From Margaritifera margaritifera (taxonomy: Eukaryota; Mollusca; Bivalvia; Unionida; Margaritiferidae): a stretch of DNA of 64,000 nt. The stretch covers positions 4,162,501 through 4,226,500 of the forward strand of contig JAQPZY010001555.1 in the NCBI GenBank assembly GCA_029931535.1, written 5' to 3'. Positions 1 through 7,108 of the stretch are shown one piece after another. Under the pieces are notes generated by a model, which was given only the letters and a program-made list of their open reading frames with translations, searched no databases and was not told where the DNA came from. How positions within the stretch are numbered: position 1 is the stretch's first letter; the number at the start of each line of letters is the position of its first letter. Both the position numbers and the translations under genes were made by a program.

Positions 1-321
1 TTGCCTTACTATGGTGAGTGTGACAGTCGCTTGAACACGTTCAAAAAATGGCCTAAAGGGGATCGATTACCCACTGCCATCTCTTTAGCCAGAGCAGGCT
101 TTGTCTACTTTGAACAGGGAAGTTTAGTGAAATGTTTCAGTTGTGGTGCAAGCATTCGCATGAGTCCTAAAGATTCAGCTCTCGTGGAACATACCAGATG
201 GTCACCAAACTGTGCTTACCTTTCTTTAGCGTTTCCACGGATGACATTACAATACTTTTCGGATGGTACAGTCGACAGGTATAAACAAGGAACCCCTTCC
301 AAAGCTAACCCTTCATTCTAA
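1..321 (+). CDS. BIR-domain (IAP-like) protein, 5'-truncated by window edge
   Basis: The frame is open from base 1, so the true start is probably outside the window; 106 residues are visible. It contains one BIR zinc-binding fold: a lead-in with R-L-N-T-F and W-P, then CFSC, and 16 residues later H-TRWSPN-C, the Cys-Cys-His-Cys ligand set of the family. BIR proteins bind caspases or signalling adaptors and block apoptosis; insect and animal DNA viruses use them to keep host cells alive. No RING finger follows, so this is a BIR-only protein. A second BIR gene follows 40 bases downstream in the same orientation, which suggests tandem duplication. The role in blocking host cell death is inferred from the family; only the fold and the zinc ligands are seen here. 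Confidence 0.8.
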   Translation: MPYYGECDSRLNTFKKWPKGDRLPTAISLARAGFVYFEQGSLVKCFSCGASIRMSPKDSALVEHTRWSPNCAYLSLAFPRMTLQYFSDGTVDRYKQGTPSKANPSF

Positions 322-360
322 CTTTCAACGTTAACCAAGAAGCAAGAAGAAGAAAAAAAG

Positions 361-897
361 ATGAGTCACGACTTGGAGTGTGATGCAGTACCATGCAATG
401 AAACTGATTCTGTACGGTTTGGTATTCCCGATTCACACGTTCAAAAGGATTCCGTAGCTTGTAACATCACCACCACTCATCGACCACCCTCTAAAGAAGC
501 AGTACGCCCTTTTTGCTTCAGTGGAAATACTAAAGGAACTGGTATTGACGTTAACGACAACAAGGTCAATGTTGGTCCATATTCGCATGTCAGAATACCT
601 GTGAGTTTACCTGGTTATTCCAAGTATGAAAGTCGACTCGAGTCATTCAAAGACAAGTGGTCAAAATTTCTACAAGGACCTAAACCGGAAGGTTTAGCTA
701 GATCTGGATTTAAATACGTGGGAGAAGGAGATAAAGTTCAATGTTTCAGTTGTGGTGTGAAACTTCACCATTGGGAGCCTACCGACTCAGCTTACATTGA
801 ACATGCCAGATGGTCTCCGCACTGTCACTTCTTACCTTTAGTGGCTTTAGAACAGTACGGGTACGATGAGCCAGATGCCAAACAAAAGAAGAAGTAA
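361..897 (+). CDS. BIR-domain (IAP-like) protein
   Basis: 178 residues from an ATG. The first 80 residues are polar with no recognisable domain; a single BIR domain spans about residues 92-163. It carries YESRLESFKDKW, GLARSGFKYVGEGD, then CFSC and H-ARWSPH-C, so all four zinc ligands are present. It is a paralogue of the truncated BIR protein just upstream, sharing the CFSC and RWSP blocks. No RING or CARD is visible. In the family the BIR groove binds caspases or IAP antagonists in the cytoplasm. It sits at the left of the Polinton gene block with other putative death-control genes. The zinc site is certain; the cellular target is unknown. Confidence 0.82.
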   Translation: MSHDLECDAVPCNETDSVRFGIPDSHVQKDSVACNITTTHRPPSKEAVRPFCFSGNTKGTGIDVNDNKVNVGPYSHVRIPVSLPGYSKYESRLESFKDKWSKFLQGPKPEGLARSGFKYVGEGDKVQCFSCGVKLHHWEPTDSAYIEHARWSPHCHFLPLVALEQYGYDEPDAKQKKK

Positions 898-909
898 AAA
901 ACAAATTCC

Positions 910-1167
910 ATGGCGGAGGAGAATACTTCTTTAGAAGAATACATTACTGGTTTACCTTTGGAGTTGCAAGAACATATTTTTCAGTATATACCTCCTACCT
1001 TAGAAGATCGCATTTGTGACTTGCCTTTGAAGTTACGAAAACGGATTTACGATGAGTTGGTTCAGATTCAAGTGAAACGTAAACTTCAAGTGATTCCTCG
1101 ATTTCAATACTATGGCTACTTTCGCCGCATCAGAAATCTGATTCTGAACAACGACTATCACCAGTAA
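910..1167 (+). CDS. small F-box-like protein
   Basis: 85 residues, ATG 12 bases after the stop of the BIR gene. The N-terminal half has the pattern LPLELQEHIFQYI, which resembles the first helix of an F-box (LP.EL...IF.Y). A second LPLKLRKRIYDEL block follows after about 15 residues, then a basic segment. If it is an F-box it would recruit Skp1/Cullin ubiquitin ligase, as poxviral F-box proteins do; this is inference from a short motif. The second block is shared with the next ORF, so the two are duplicates. The strong basic tail is unlike a classical F-box adaptor, so a different helical role is possible. Confidence 0.5.
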   Translation: MAEENTSLEEYITGLPLELQEHIFQYIPPTLEDRICDLPLKLRKRIYDELVQIQVKRKLQVIPRFQYYGYFRRIRNLILNNDYHQ

Positions 1168-1233
1168 TCTTGAAGAATACAAAGAAATATACTTCTTTCC
1201 AAATCGGAAACTTTACCCAAGTACATTTGTGGC

Positions 1234-1515
1234 ATGCCTTTGGAAGTGCGCCAAAGGATTTACCGAGAGTTTGTCAAGATCCAAGTGAAACGTAAAATCA
1301 AAGTCATTTCTCGATTTTTAAACTATACCCTCTTCCAAGGGCATAGAAGAATGATTATGGGAAACGTCTATCGCTACTACTATCCTGAAGGAGACTGTCT
1401 CAAAAGGTACCAACCTTGGGAGCCTGGCTATAAAAACATGCCACCCAAGATACCTACCTTGGCCATCGACCCCTATAAAGAGGCGGCACGTCTGTACTGT
1501 TCAGGTCACTCGTGA
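1234..1515 (+). CDS. paralogue of the preceding F-box-like protein
   Basis: 93 residues from ATG 1234. Residues 1-30 (MPLEVRQRIYREFVKIQVKR and on) match the second half of the upstream 85-residue protein, so the pair arose by tandem duplication. The C-terminal half, with W-E-P-G-Y-K-N-M, is not in the upstream copy; related G-Y-K blocks recur in the next two ORFs. The stop at 1513-1515 falls inside a segment repeated about 124 bases downstream (1512-1538 versus 1636-1662), so local duplication has reshaped the boundary with the next gene. Function unknown. Confidence 0.45.
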   Translation: MPLEVRQRIYREFVKIQVKRKIKVISRFLNYTLFQGHRRMIMGNVYRYYYPEGDCLKRYQPWEPGYKNMPPKIPTLAIDPYKEAARLYCSGHS

Positions 1516-1604
1516 AACGGATTCCGTGGAAGGAAGTCAAACATGAGCATTCATGCTTTATCGGTACACGTCAAGTGTCTATTGGGCAGCCTGGCTATAA
1601 AAGA

Positions 1605-1931
1605 ATGGGTATGCCTGAACTCTACACGTCACTCGTGAAACGGATTCCGTGGAAGGAAATCACAGATCATGTTCAGACCTTAGAGGATTATAAAAAAGTG
1701 ATACAAGAACTGTTTCCATTGAATTTTGGACGTTATGTGGTGTGTGTCTTAGTGACTGCTTATCTTGGAATTCGTTTTCCAGGACATTCGTTGTGGACTA
1801 TTTTTGAGGACAAGTGTTTGCCTTGGATTCTTTTGGAGGATCCGTGGTTGTTTTGGACTCAATTGTTGAGTTCCAAAAAACAATATGGCCCTGTGTTCTT
1901 TTTTGGACTTAGTAGAAGAAGAAGACTATAA
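1605..1931 (+). CDS. Bcl-2-like protein (BH1 and BH2-like motifs), C-terminus frameshifted
   Basis: From ATG 1605 the frame gives 108 residues. Residues 29-48 read YKKVIQELFPLNFGRYVVCV, close to the BH1 block of Bcl-2 proteins (ELF..(N)WGR.V). Residues 72-83 read LPWILLEDPWLF, close to BH2 (.WI...GGW). BH1-BH2 spacing is somewhat shorter than in cellular Bcl-2. Viral Bcl-2 homologues bind BH3 helices of Bax/Bak or BH3-only proteins at the mitochondrial membrane and block apoptosis. The frame runs out in RRRRL just after a T-rich run near 1897-1905, where another frame opens (1885-2154), so the end of this gene is probably frameshifted. The neighbours (BIR proteins and a tail-anchored ORF) support a death-control role. 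The assignment rests on two motifs and is inference. Confidence 0.55.
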   Translation: MGMPELYTSLVKRIPWKEITDHVQTLEDYKKVIQELFPLNFGRYVVCVLVTAYLGIRFPGHSLWTIFEDKCLPWILLEDPWLFWTQLLSSKKQYGPVFFFGLSRRRRL

Positions 1932-2154
1932 AAACTTGATTTTATCAGTACACGAAAGAAACATTGTACGTAAAGCGTTGAGAGTGGTGATGAAAATCAG
2001 TGAGGAACTTCCATGTGAAGAAGACATTCGTCACACTTTATCTGTTTATAAAACATTTCAAGAAGTGTGTTTTGCTAGTGAGTTACACCAACACCTTTTC
2101 AATTGGAAAGATGTACGACCCTGGAGAAACCTTGGTTTCCAATATTGGCTATAA
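1885..2154 (+). CDS. open frame overlapping the Bcl-2-like gene, probable frameshifted continuation
   Basis: 89 residues, in frame +1 relative to the upstream Bcl-2-like ORF and overlapping its last 47 bases. The content is helical and charged (LVEEEDYKNLIL, VRKALRVVMKISEEL), with no recognised domain. The overlap lies over a T-rich run followed by AGAAGAAGAAG, a likely slippage site. Either this is the displaced C-terminal part of the Bcl-2-like protein or a separate overlapping gene. It has an ATG at 1885 but no obvious promoter of its own. Confidence 0.35.
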   Translation: MALCSFLDLVEEEDYKNLILSVHERNIVRKALRVVMKISEELPCEEDIRHTLSVYKTFQEVCFASELHQHLFNWKDVRPWRNLGFQYWL

Positions 2155-2509
2155 GAAGTGGCTCAGTTTGCCAAAGATTTGGCAACTTGTCCATAAGGGT
2201 CCAAAAGTGAAAAAATGGGAACCTCCATGGGAAACCCTGAAAGAAGAAGAAGTACCTGACACCACTGTGGTTCAAATACCTCTTGAGGAACACAACCCTT
2301 CTTTACCACCGTCGTCAGAGGATTCAAAAACAAAGACGAGCAGAAGAATACCACCACCCCAAGCAGTGCCTAGGCCTTCCATTTTTTCTAGGACACGAAA
2401 CTATTGTTGTACATTGACGTGTTTATATGACAGTTTGATTGTTTCAGTAGGAGCCTTAATTGTGTACCTGATGATTTTATTTTGCTATTTTATCACTCGT
2501 TGGCTTTAA
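2111..2509 (+). CDS. tail-anchored membrane protein, unknown function
   Basis: 132 residues from ATG 2111. The N-terminal part holds an I-G-Y-K-K-W block like the G-Y-K blocks in the two genes upstream. The middle is Pro/Glu/Thr-rich and disordered. The last 25 residues contain one hydrophobic stretch (VSVGALIVYLMILFCYFI) followed by T-R-W-L, the layout of a tail-anchored protein of mitochondria or ER. Viral Bcl-2 relatives often have such an anchor, but no BH motif is seen here. It overlaps the 1885 frame. A poly(A) signal (2567-2572) follows within 60 bases, so this is the last gene of the left block. Confidence 0.5.
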   Translation: MYDPGETLVSNIGYKKWLSLPKIWQLVHKGPKVKKWEPPWETLKEEEVPDTTVVQIPLEEHNPSLPPSSEDSKTKTSRRIPPPQAVPRPSIFSRTRNYCCTLTCLYDSLIVSVGALIVYLMILFCYFITRWL

Positions 2510-2566
2510 TGACTTGTAAAAAAAAAATGTTTGGTTGTGTTGTTTTTTTTTGTTTTTTTTTTTTAA

Positions 2567-2572
2567 AATAAA
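2567..2572 (+). promoter_or_regulatory. AATAAA poly(A) signal after the death-control block
   Basis: AATAAA in a T/A-rich stretch 58 bases after the tail-anchored ORF. It is followed at once by a TATA-like box for the ATPase gene, which suggests a boundary between two transcription units. Confidence 0.5.
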
Positions 2573-2585
2573 CGTGTATGAAACG

Positions 2586-2593
2586 TATAAAAT
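2586..2593 (+). promoter_or_regulatory. TATA-like box upstream of the packaging ATPase
   Basis: TATAAAAT, 47 bases before the ATPase ATG at 2640. Similar TATA boxes sit 40-80 bases before the genes at 3444, 4438 and 11469, so spacing is consistent across the element. Inferred from sequence only. Confidence 0.45.
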
Positions 2594-2639
2594 ATCTTGG
2601 GTCTTTTGTCTTCTTCTCAAAAATCTTCTTACCTTAGAC

Positions 2640-3389
2640 ATGGCTACATCATCTTCTTCTACCTCGTCTACCTCCTCTTCTGCTTCCTCTGTGGTTAAAG
2701 TGATTGACGAAAAGTTAGATCGTCAAAGTTGGAATGCTTTGTATCTGCGCCATCCATTTAACATGTTGATTGCTGGACCGAGTGGTTCAGGCAAAACCGA
2801 ATTTGTCAAACGTTTGATCGAACACAAAGCTGATTTGTTTGATCGTCCACCTCAACGTATCGTGTGGTGTTACAAAGAGTGGCAACCGTCTTACACGTTA
2901 TTGAAAGAAAGTCAAGGAGAAACCATTTCGTTTGTGGATGGTATTCCTCACGAAGACGATGGAATTGTGTCTGACGTGACTCAAACTCAATTGGTTATTT
3001 TTGATGACATGTTAGGAGAAGACGAAGAAGAAATTAAACTTTGGTTTACACGAAAAGGACACCATCGTAATGCTAGTATTGTCTACATTACTCAAAATTT
3101 ATTTCAACAAAGTAAAGCCCATCGTACCATTAGTCTGAATGCTCATTACGTGGTCTTGTTTAAAAGCCCCAGAGACAAATCTCAAGTACAAGTGTTAGCC
3201 AAACAGTTAGGGGCTCCTTGGCTCAATTATGCGTACGACGATGCCACTCAAACCCCTCACGAGTATTTACTCATCGACTTAAAACCTACCACTCCTGACT
3301 ATTTGAGATTTCGTGCCCAATTGTTTCACCCTTGGGGTCAAGAAGGTGGTCCTGTCATTTACACGTCCCCTTCAGCCCATTTTTTTTAA
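2640..3389 (+). CDS. genome-packaging ATPase, FtsK/HerA (A32-like)
   Basis: 249 residues from ATG 2640 (an upstream in-frame extension lacks a good start context). After a Ser/Thr-rich leader of about 17 residues comes Walker A, GPSGSGKT, at residues 46-53, and Walker B, LVIFDD, at 118-123. Then follow YITQNLF (148-154), a sensor-like element, and a conserved SPRDKSQVQVLAKQLG block. This is the A32/FtsK-HerA packaging ATPase of Polintons, adintoviruses and NCLDVs, which drives DNA into preformed capsids. Length and motif order fit the family and no break is visible. It is the first gene of the particle module. A TATA-like box lies 47 bases upstream. Confidence 0.92.
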   Translation: MATSSSSTSSTSSSASSVVKVIDEKLDRQSWNALYLRHPFNMLIAGPSGSGKTEFVKRLIEHKADLFDRPPQRIVWCYKEWQPSYTLLKESQGETISFVDGIPHEDDGIVSDVTQTQLVIFDDMLGEDEEEIKLWFTRKGHHRNASIVYITQNLFQQSKAHRTISLNAHYVVLFKSPRDKSQVQVLAKQLGAPWLNYAYDDATQTPHEYLLIDLKPTTPDYLRFRAQLFHPWGQEGGPVIYTSPSAHFF

Positions 3390-3396
3390 AAAAAAC

Positions 3397-3404
3397 TATA
3401 AAAA
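3397..3404 (+). promoter_or_regulatory. TATA-like box before the 3444 gene
   Basis: TATAAAAA, 40 bases before ATG 3444, in the short gap after the ATPase stop. Confidence 0.45.
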
Positions 3405-3443
3405 CAGCCACTACGTCATTTCTGTCTCACACTCTTTTGAGAG

Positions 3444-4013
3444 ATGGCTTCCTTTCAACCTCATCCTTCGGCTAAATTGATTCGTGCTTTGTATGGCATC
3501 AGTCGTGAAAAAAATGCACAAGTCCGTGCTCATTTGTTAGAAGCGAGTCTTAAAGAAGTGTTACGATGGTTTACTTTGACAGCACGTCAATTACTGCAAG
3601 GCAGCATTCACATCCCTCATCAAACTTAACGTTTTTTTCAAAAACATAAAGGGGCATTGTCACAACTGGCTGATCCTAGAATCGATTCACGGACTAAAAA
3701 ACAAATCATTTTAACTTCTGGTGGAAGTGGTTCTTTAGGAGGGGTTATGATTCGTTCCCTTTTGAAATGGGATCCTAATGCCCAAACCAAATCACCTAAA
3801 AAGAAGAAAAGTCCAAAGAAGAAAACCAGCCCAAAAAAAAAAAAAAAGTCACCCACCAGAAAAAGAAAAGTCGTGCCCAGAAGAAGAAGAAAACCACACC
3901 TACCACCACCACCACCACTAGCACCCGCCGTAAAAGAGGTACTGCAGCCAGGACGCAAACGTACACCCGCAAAACACCACCCTTATCATCACCATCACCA
4001 CAACAGTCCCTAA
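3444..4013 (+). pseudogene. basic core-like protein with one in-frame stop (TAA 3627-3629)
   Basis: ATG 3444 opens 61 residues, ending at TAA 3627-3629. The same frame then stays open from 3630 to the next stop at 4011-4013, so this looks like a single 190-codon gene with one nonsense codon. The region around the stop aligns with the gene at 4438: both have an L-x-x-A helix, a short stretch, Q-K-x-K-x-x, then a QxI/VLxxGG block. The second half is extremely basic, with repeated SPKKKK units and RRRRK, then a His-rich end, typical of a DNA-condensing protein. A role as virion core protein is inferred. The stop could mark decay or an error; 3657 has no ATG. Confidence 0.6.
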
Positions 4014-4387
4014 TGATGACGAGGTCTCCTTTTGCGTCCACATCATCTTCCTCTTTGTCTTCTTCACCACCTTTTACCATGATGCCTGTCAAACCAGACT
4101 TAAGATCCGTGTTTCCTAATTTGATGCAAAAATGGAAACCTATTTCGAAAGTCACCCCGTCGGGACCGTCGACTTCAGCTGATTTAGCCATGGCAGCAGC
4201 CACCAACAAAGCACCATCCCCTAAAACCAAAGTCCAAGAAAGAACTGGCATCTTACAAAGTTTAGTGGATTTATCCAAAGAAGAATTGAGACGATTTAGT
4301 CCTTTGAAAACACCTCAACGTCGAGTGAGACCTGTCGTGAAGTTGGTACGTCGTGCAGACAATCAGTGGAGACGTATTCCAGTATAA
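4013..4387 (+). CDS. hypothetical Ser-rich, basic protein
   Basis: 124 residues; its ATG overlaps the stop of the upstream gene (TAATGATG), a tight coupling. The N-terminus is Ser-rich, the middle has FPNLMQKWKPISK, and the C-terminus is Arg/Lys-rich (QRRVRPVVKLVRR). No family is recognised. The position between two core-like genes suggests a small structural or DNA-bound virion protein, but this is only context. Its stop lies within the TATA-like box of the next gene. Confidence 0.5.
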   Translation: MMTRSPFASTSSSSLSSSPPFTMMPVKPDLRSVFPNLMQKWKPISKVTPSGPSTSADLAMAAATNKAPSPKTKVQERTGILQSLVDLSKEELRRFSPLKTPQRRVRPVVKLVRRADNQWRRIPV

Positions 4388-4390
4388 AAT
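4383..4390 (+). promoter_or_regulatory. TATA-like box before the 4438 gene
   Basis: TATAAAAT, 48 bases upstream of ATG 4438, overlapping the stop codon of the preceding ORF. Confidence 0.45.
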
Positions 4391-4437
4391 AGAAGGGTGA
4401 AATACCAAAGACTTCAGACTTACTCCTCACCTCTAAG

Positions 4438-4851
4438 ATGGCTCCCAAGCGTGCACACCACCAAAAAAAGAAGAAAACCAAAAAAGGACGACTTCCACCT
4501 CGTCTGGCTAAACATTGGGATGTCTTGTCTGTTTTGACCAAATCCAATCCTCCCATGCGAAAACAACTCATTAAAACAGCCCCTAAAGAAATCATCGATA
4601 CCGTGTGTGAATGTTGTTTGAACGTGTTGAAAGGAACGGTACCTTTGTCCAAGATACAGAAACAAAAATTAGGGAAACATCGGAACGTTCTTCGTCAAAT
4701 GGTAAAAAAGAAAATACCTCTTCAACAAAAGACAAAAATGTTGGTGCAACGAGGAGGATTTCTACCTATGTTTATAGGACCGTTGTTAAAAATAGCCGCT
4801 CCTTTGTTAGGAACGATTGCTGGACCGCTTTTAGGAGGGGTCATGCGATAA
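4438..4851 (+). CDS. basic core-like protein with hydrophobic C-terminus
   Basis: 137 residues. The order is a Lys-rich start (KRAHHQKKKKTKK), a helical middle (KEIIDTVCECCLNVLKGTVP), QKQKLGKH with further basic helices, then VQRGGF and a Gly/Leu/Pro-rich hydrophobic tail (FIGPLLKIAAPLLGTIAGPL). This layout recurs in Polinton/adintovirus genomes as a core or pX-like component; the tail could insert in membranes. It is intact and a paralogue of the broken 3444 gene, with which it shares the helical-middle and QKxK pattern. The exact role is inferred. Confidence 0.55.
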   Translation: MAPKRAHHQKKKKTKKGRLPPRLAKHWDVLSVLTKSNPPMRKQLIKTAPKEIIDTVCECCLNVLKGTVPLSKIQKQKLGKHRNVLRQMVKKKIPLQQKTKMLVQRGGFLPMFIGPLLKIAAPLLGTIAGPLLGGVMR

Positions 4852-4924
4852 CCAAAAAAAAAAGAAGATAAAAAGGACCACCCTTCTCTGAAAAGACCAC
4901 ACCTTTTTGGTACCTTTGGATGAA

Positions 4925-5539
4925 ATGGAAGGACGAAAACTGACTTTAGTACCTTACAAACGATGGATGGAATTTCATCGTTGGAACGAACAACGGATAC
5001 CTCATTTACCACCCAATCCTAATCTCAACGAAATGTCTCAGTTACAACAAGAATTACAATCCCTGATGGAACAAAACAATGTGTCCGAAACAGAAAAATC
5101 CCAACGGTACGGTCAACTTTTACAACGTCTACAACTCTTTCGTCAAAAAGCGGTCGACGAAACAGCTCCACCCACTCTGAGAGATTTTAAGACCCTAATG
5201 AAAAGCGAACCTAAAGTCACCACCACCACTAAAACAGACACCGGTACAGGGATGACCGTCAAAGAAGAAAAAGAAGAAGAAGAAGAAGAGTTACCAACTC
5301 CACCTCTTAAAAAGAAAAAAAAGTTAGCCACACCCAGTGGGATAAAAAAGATGTTGTTTACCCCATTACCCTCAGAAAAGAAAAAGAAAGAAGTGAAGTC
5401 AGAAGTCAAAACAGAACCGATGACCCCTGTTCAATCCACATCTTCTTCTTTTACCCCAGTGGCACGTCGGACACGTAAACAACAATCCAAAAAGATACCT
5501 CACGAAGAAAAGAGCATTGGGACTTGGTTGTGTTATTGA
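4925..5539 (+). CDS. coiled-coil, Lys/Glu-rich protein, unknown function
   Basis: I chose ATG 4925 because the frame upstream has only a TTG; this gives 204 residues. The N-terminus MEGRKLTLVPYKRWMEF is followed by a Gln/Leu-rich coiled coil (about residues 35-80). Then comes a charged, low-complexity part with EEKEEEEEEL, KKKKK and K-T-E-P-M-T blocks resembling nuclear localisation and SUMO sites. A gene with an N-terminal L-V-P-Y-(K/E)-R motif next to the integrase is a feature I associate with Polinton-type elements, from memory. The last 23 bases overlap the open frame leading into the integrase. Function unknown. Confidence 0.5.
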   Translation: MEGRKLTLVPYKRWMEFHRWNEQRIPHLPPNPNLNEMSQLQQELQSLMEQNNVSETEKSQRYGQLLQRLQLFRQKAVDETAPPTLRDFKTLMKSEPKVTTTTKTDTGTGMTVKEEKEEEEEELPTPPLKKKKKLATPSGIKKMLFTPLPSEKKKKEVKSEVKTEPMTPVQSTSSSFTPVARRTRKQQSKKIPHEEKSIGTWLCY

Positions 5540-5546
5540 GAAAATC

Positions 5547-6655
5547 ATGGAGAAACGGTTAGCTAGCCTTTATTACAATCCTGGTCATGCTGCTGGTTAC
5601 ATAGGAGTTCAAAAATTATATCGAGCTGCTAAAAGTAAATTGAAAAGTGTACGTTTACCTGAAGTACGACGATGGTTACAAGAACAATCGACGTACACGT
5701 TACACAAACCCATTCGACGTAAATTTTCTAGAAGTACCACTCAAGTGGAAGGCATCGATCATCAATGGCAAGCCGATTTAGCCGACGTCTCTCATTTAGC
5801 CACTTACAATCGTGGTCACAAATATTTGTTTTGTGTCATCGACGTGTTTTCCAAATTTGCTTGGGTCGTGCCTTTGATCTCTAAAAGCAGTACCGAATTG
5901 GTACGGGCCTTAAAATTGGTCTTGAAACAAAGTGGACGTCAACCTTTACGATGGCAAACTGACAAAGGTACCGAATTTCTAAACCAAGCTTTTCAAAAAG
6001 AATTGAAGCAAAGACAAATTCATTTTTTACTACCGAAAATCCTGAAACCAAAGCCAGTATCGTGGAACGTTTTCAAAGAACTTTGAAAGAACGCATGTGG
6101 AAATATTAACATACTCTCAAGTACATCGACGTGTTACCTCGTTTGGTTAAAGCGTACAATCAATCGTACCATCGTAGCATCGGATGTGCCCCCGAAGAGG
6201 TCAGCCCTGAAAACGAAGTGACCGTCTTTGATAAATTATTTGGTTCACCCCAGAAAAAAAAGAAGAAGAAGAAAACCTTGTTGGAGTTAAAGACGGGAGA
6301 TTGGGTTCGCATCGGAAAAACCAAACGTACTTTTGACAAAGGTTATTTACCCAACTGGACCACCGAATTGTTTCGTGTCACTATCCACGTCCGTGGACGT
6401 GATCCTCCCGTCTATAAATTGGAAGACATGCACGGTGAAGTACTCAAAGGAACATTTTACTTGCCTGAGTTACAACGAGTGACTAAAAAAGAAGACGCCT
6501 TGTACGACATCGAAAGCATTCTCGAACAAAGAACACGGAAAGAAGGTAAACGTCGAGTAGAAGAAGTCAAAGTACGTTGGAAAGGATATCCCCCTAGTTT
6601 TGATTCTTGGATTGCTGCTTCTCAAGTCGTCGACTATAAAAAGAAAAAGAAGTAA
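5547..6655 (+). pseudogene. rve-family integrase with chromodomain, disrupted
   Basis: The start at ATG 5547 reads MEKRLASLYYNPGHAAGY, the usual Polinton integrase N-terminus. A catalytic Asp is in QWQADLAD (codons near 5766) and the second is in WQTDKGTEF (near 5955). Just after these the frame is lost at a T run (6028-6033). The region with the expected catalytic Glu (SIVERF, about 6055-6072) is in another frame, which also has a TAA at 6107-6109. That frame then continues from 6110 to 6655 with an SH3-like part (LKTGDWVRIGK) and a C-terminal chromodomain (YDIESILEQR, VRWKGYPPSFDSW). Chromodomain integrases direct insertion to methylated histones. As it stands this copy cannot make a complete enzyme. 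Confidence 0.85.
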
Positions 6656-6664
6656 ACTAACAAC

Positions 6665-7108
6665 ATGCCATTCAACACAGCAGCAACCCAGACTTCAACG
6701 ACTCCTTCGCAGAGTTCTTCTCTTCAAGAATTACAAAAACAACCGCTTTGGGTGTGGTGTGGAGAACGTGTGCCTAAAAATCAAATCGTCTTTTTCTGCC
6801 AAATCTTTGTAGTGTATTGTGTCATCGGAGCAGCTATTGCCAATTTGAGTTTACAACAAGGAGACAAACAATTGTGGACCATTTTACTGAGCAGTTGCAT
6901 CGGTTATCTTTTACCCAGTCCCTCTTTGAAATTTACGACAACGACGGACAACAGTCACCACCAGGAGAGTACGAGCAACGCCAGTCCACCTTCTTCTTCC
7001 AGTCACCACCACCAAAATACCAGTCCTCTTTTGGAACCTTTTGAACATCATTCTTCTTCTGTCCACTTGAGTGACTCCTCGGACACCAGAACCACTTTGG
7101 AACTATGA
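6665..7108 (+). CDS. two-pass membrane protein of the Polinton particle module
   Basis: 147 residues. Two hydrophobic segments (about residues 43-61, IVFFCQIFVVYCVIGAAIA, and 73-87, WTILLSSCIGYLLPS) are separated by a short polar loop. The tail is disordered and rich in Ser, Thr and His. The VPKNQIVFF...LLSS(C)xGYLLPSP pattern looks conserved among Polinton-type elements from what I remember; its role is unknown. It is intact. Its stop overlaps the start of the penton-like gene in ATGA (7105-7108), so the two are translationally or at least structurally linked. It could be an envelope or entry accessory protein, but that is speculation. Confidence 0.6.
   Translation: MPFNTAATQTSTTPSQSSSLQELQKQPLWVWCGERVPKNQIVFFCQIFVVYCVIGAAIANLSLQQGDKQLWTILLSSCIGYLLPSPSLKFTTTTDNSHHQESTSNASPPSSSSHHHQNTSPLLEPFEHHSSSVHLSDSSDTRTTLEL

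Noticed and set aside
3638..5409. Minus-strand Phe/Val-rich ORFs opposite the core genes
   Set aside because: Antisense of Lys-rich (AAG) coding sequence.
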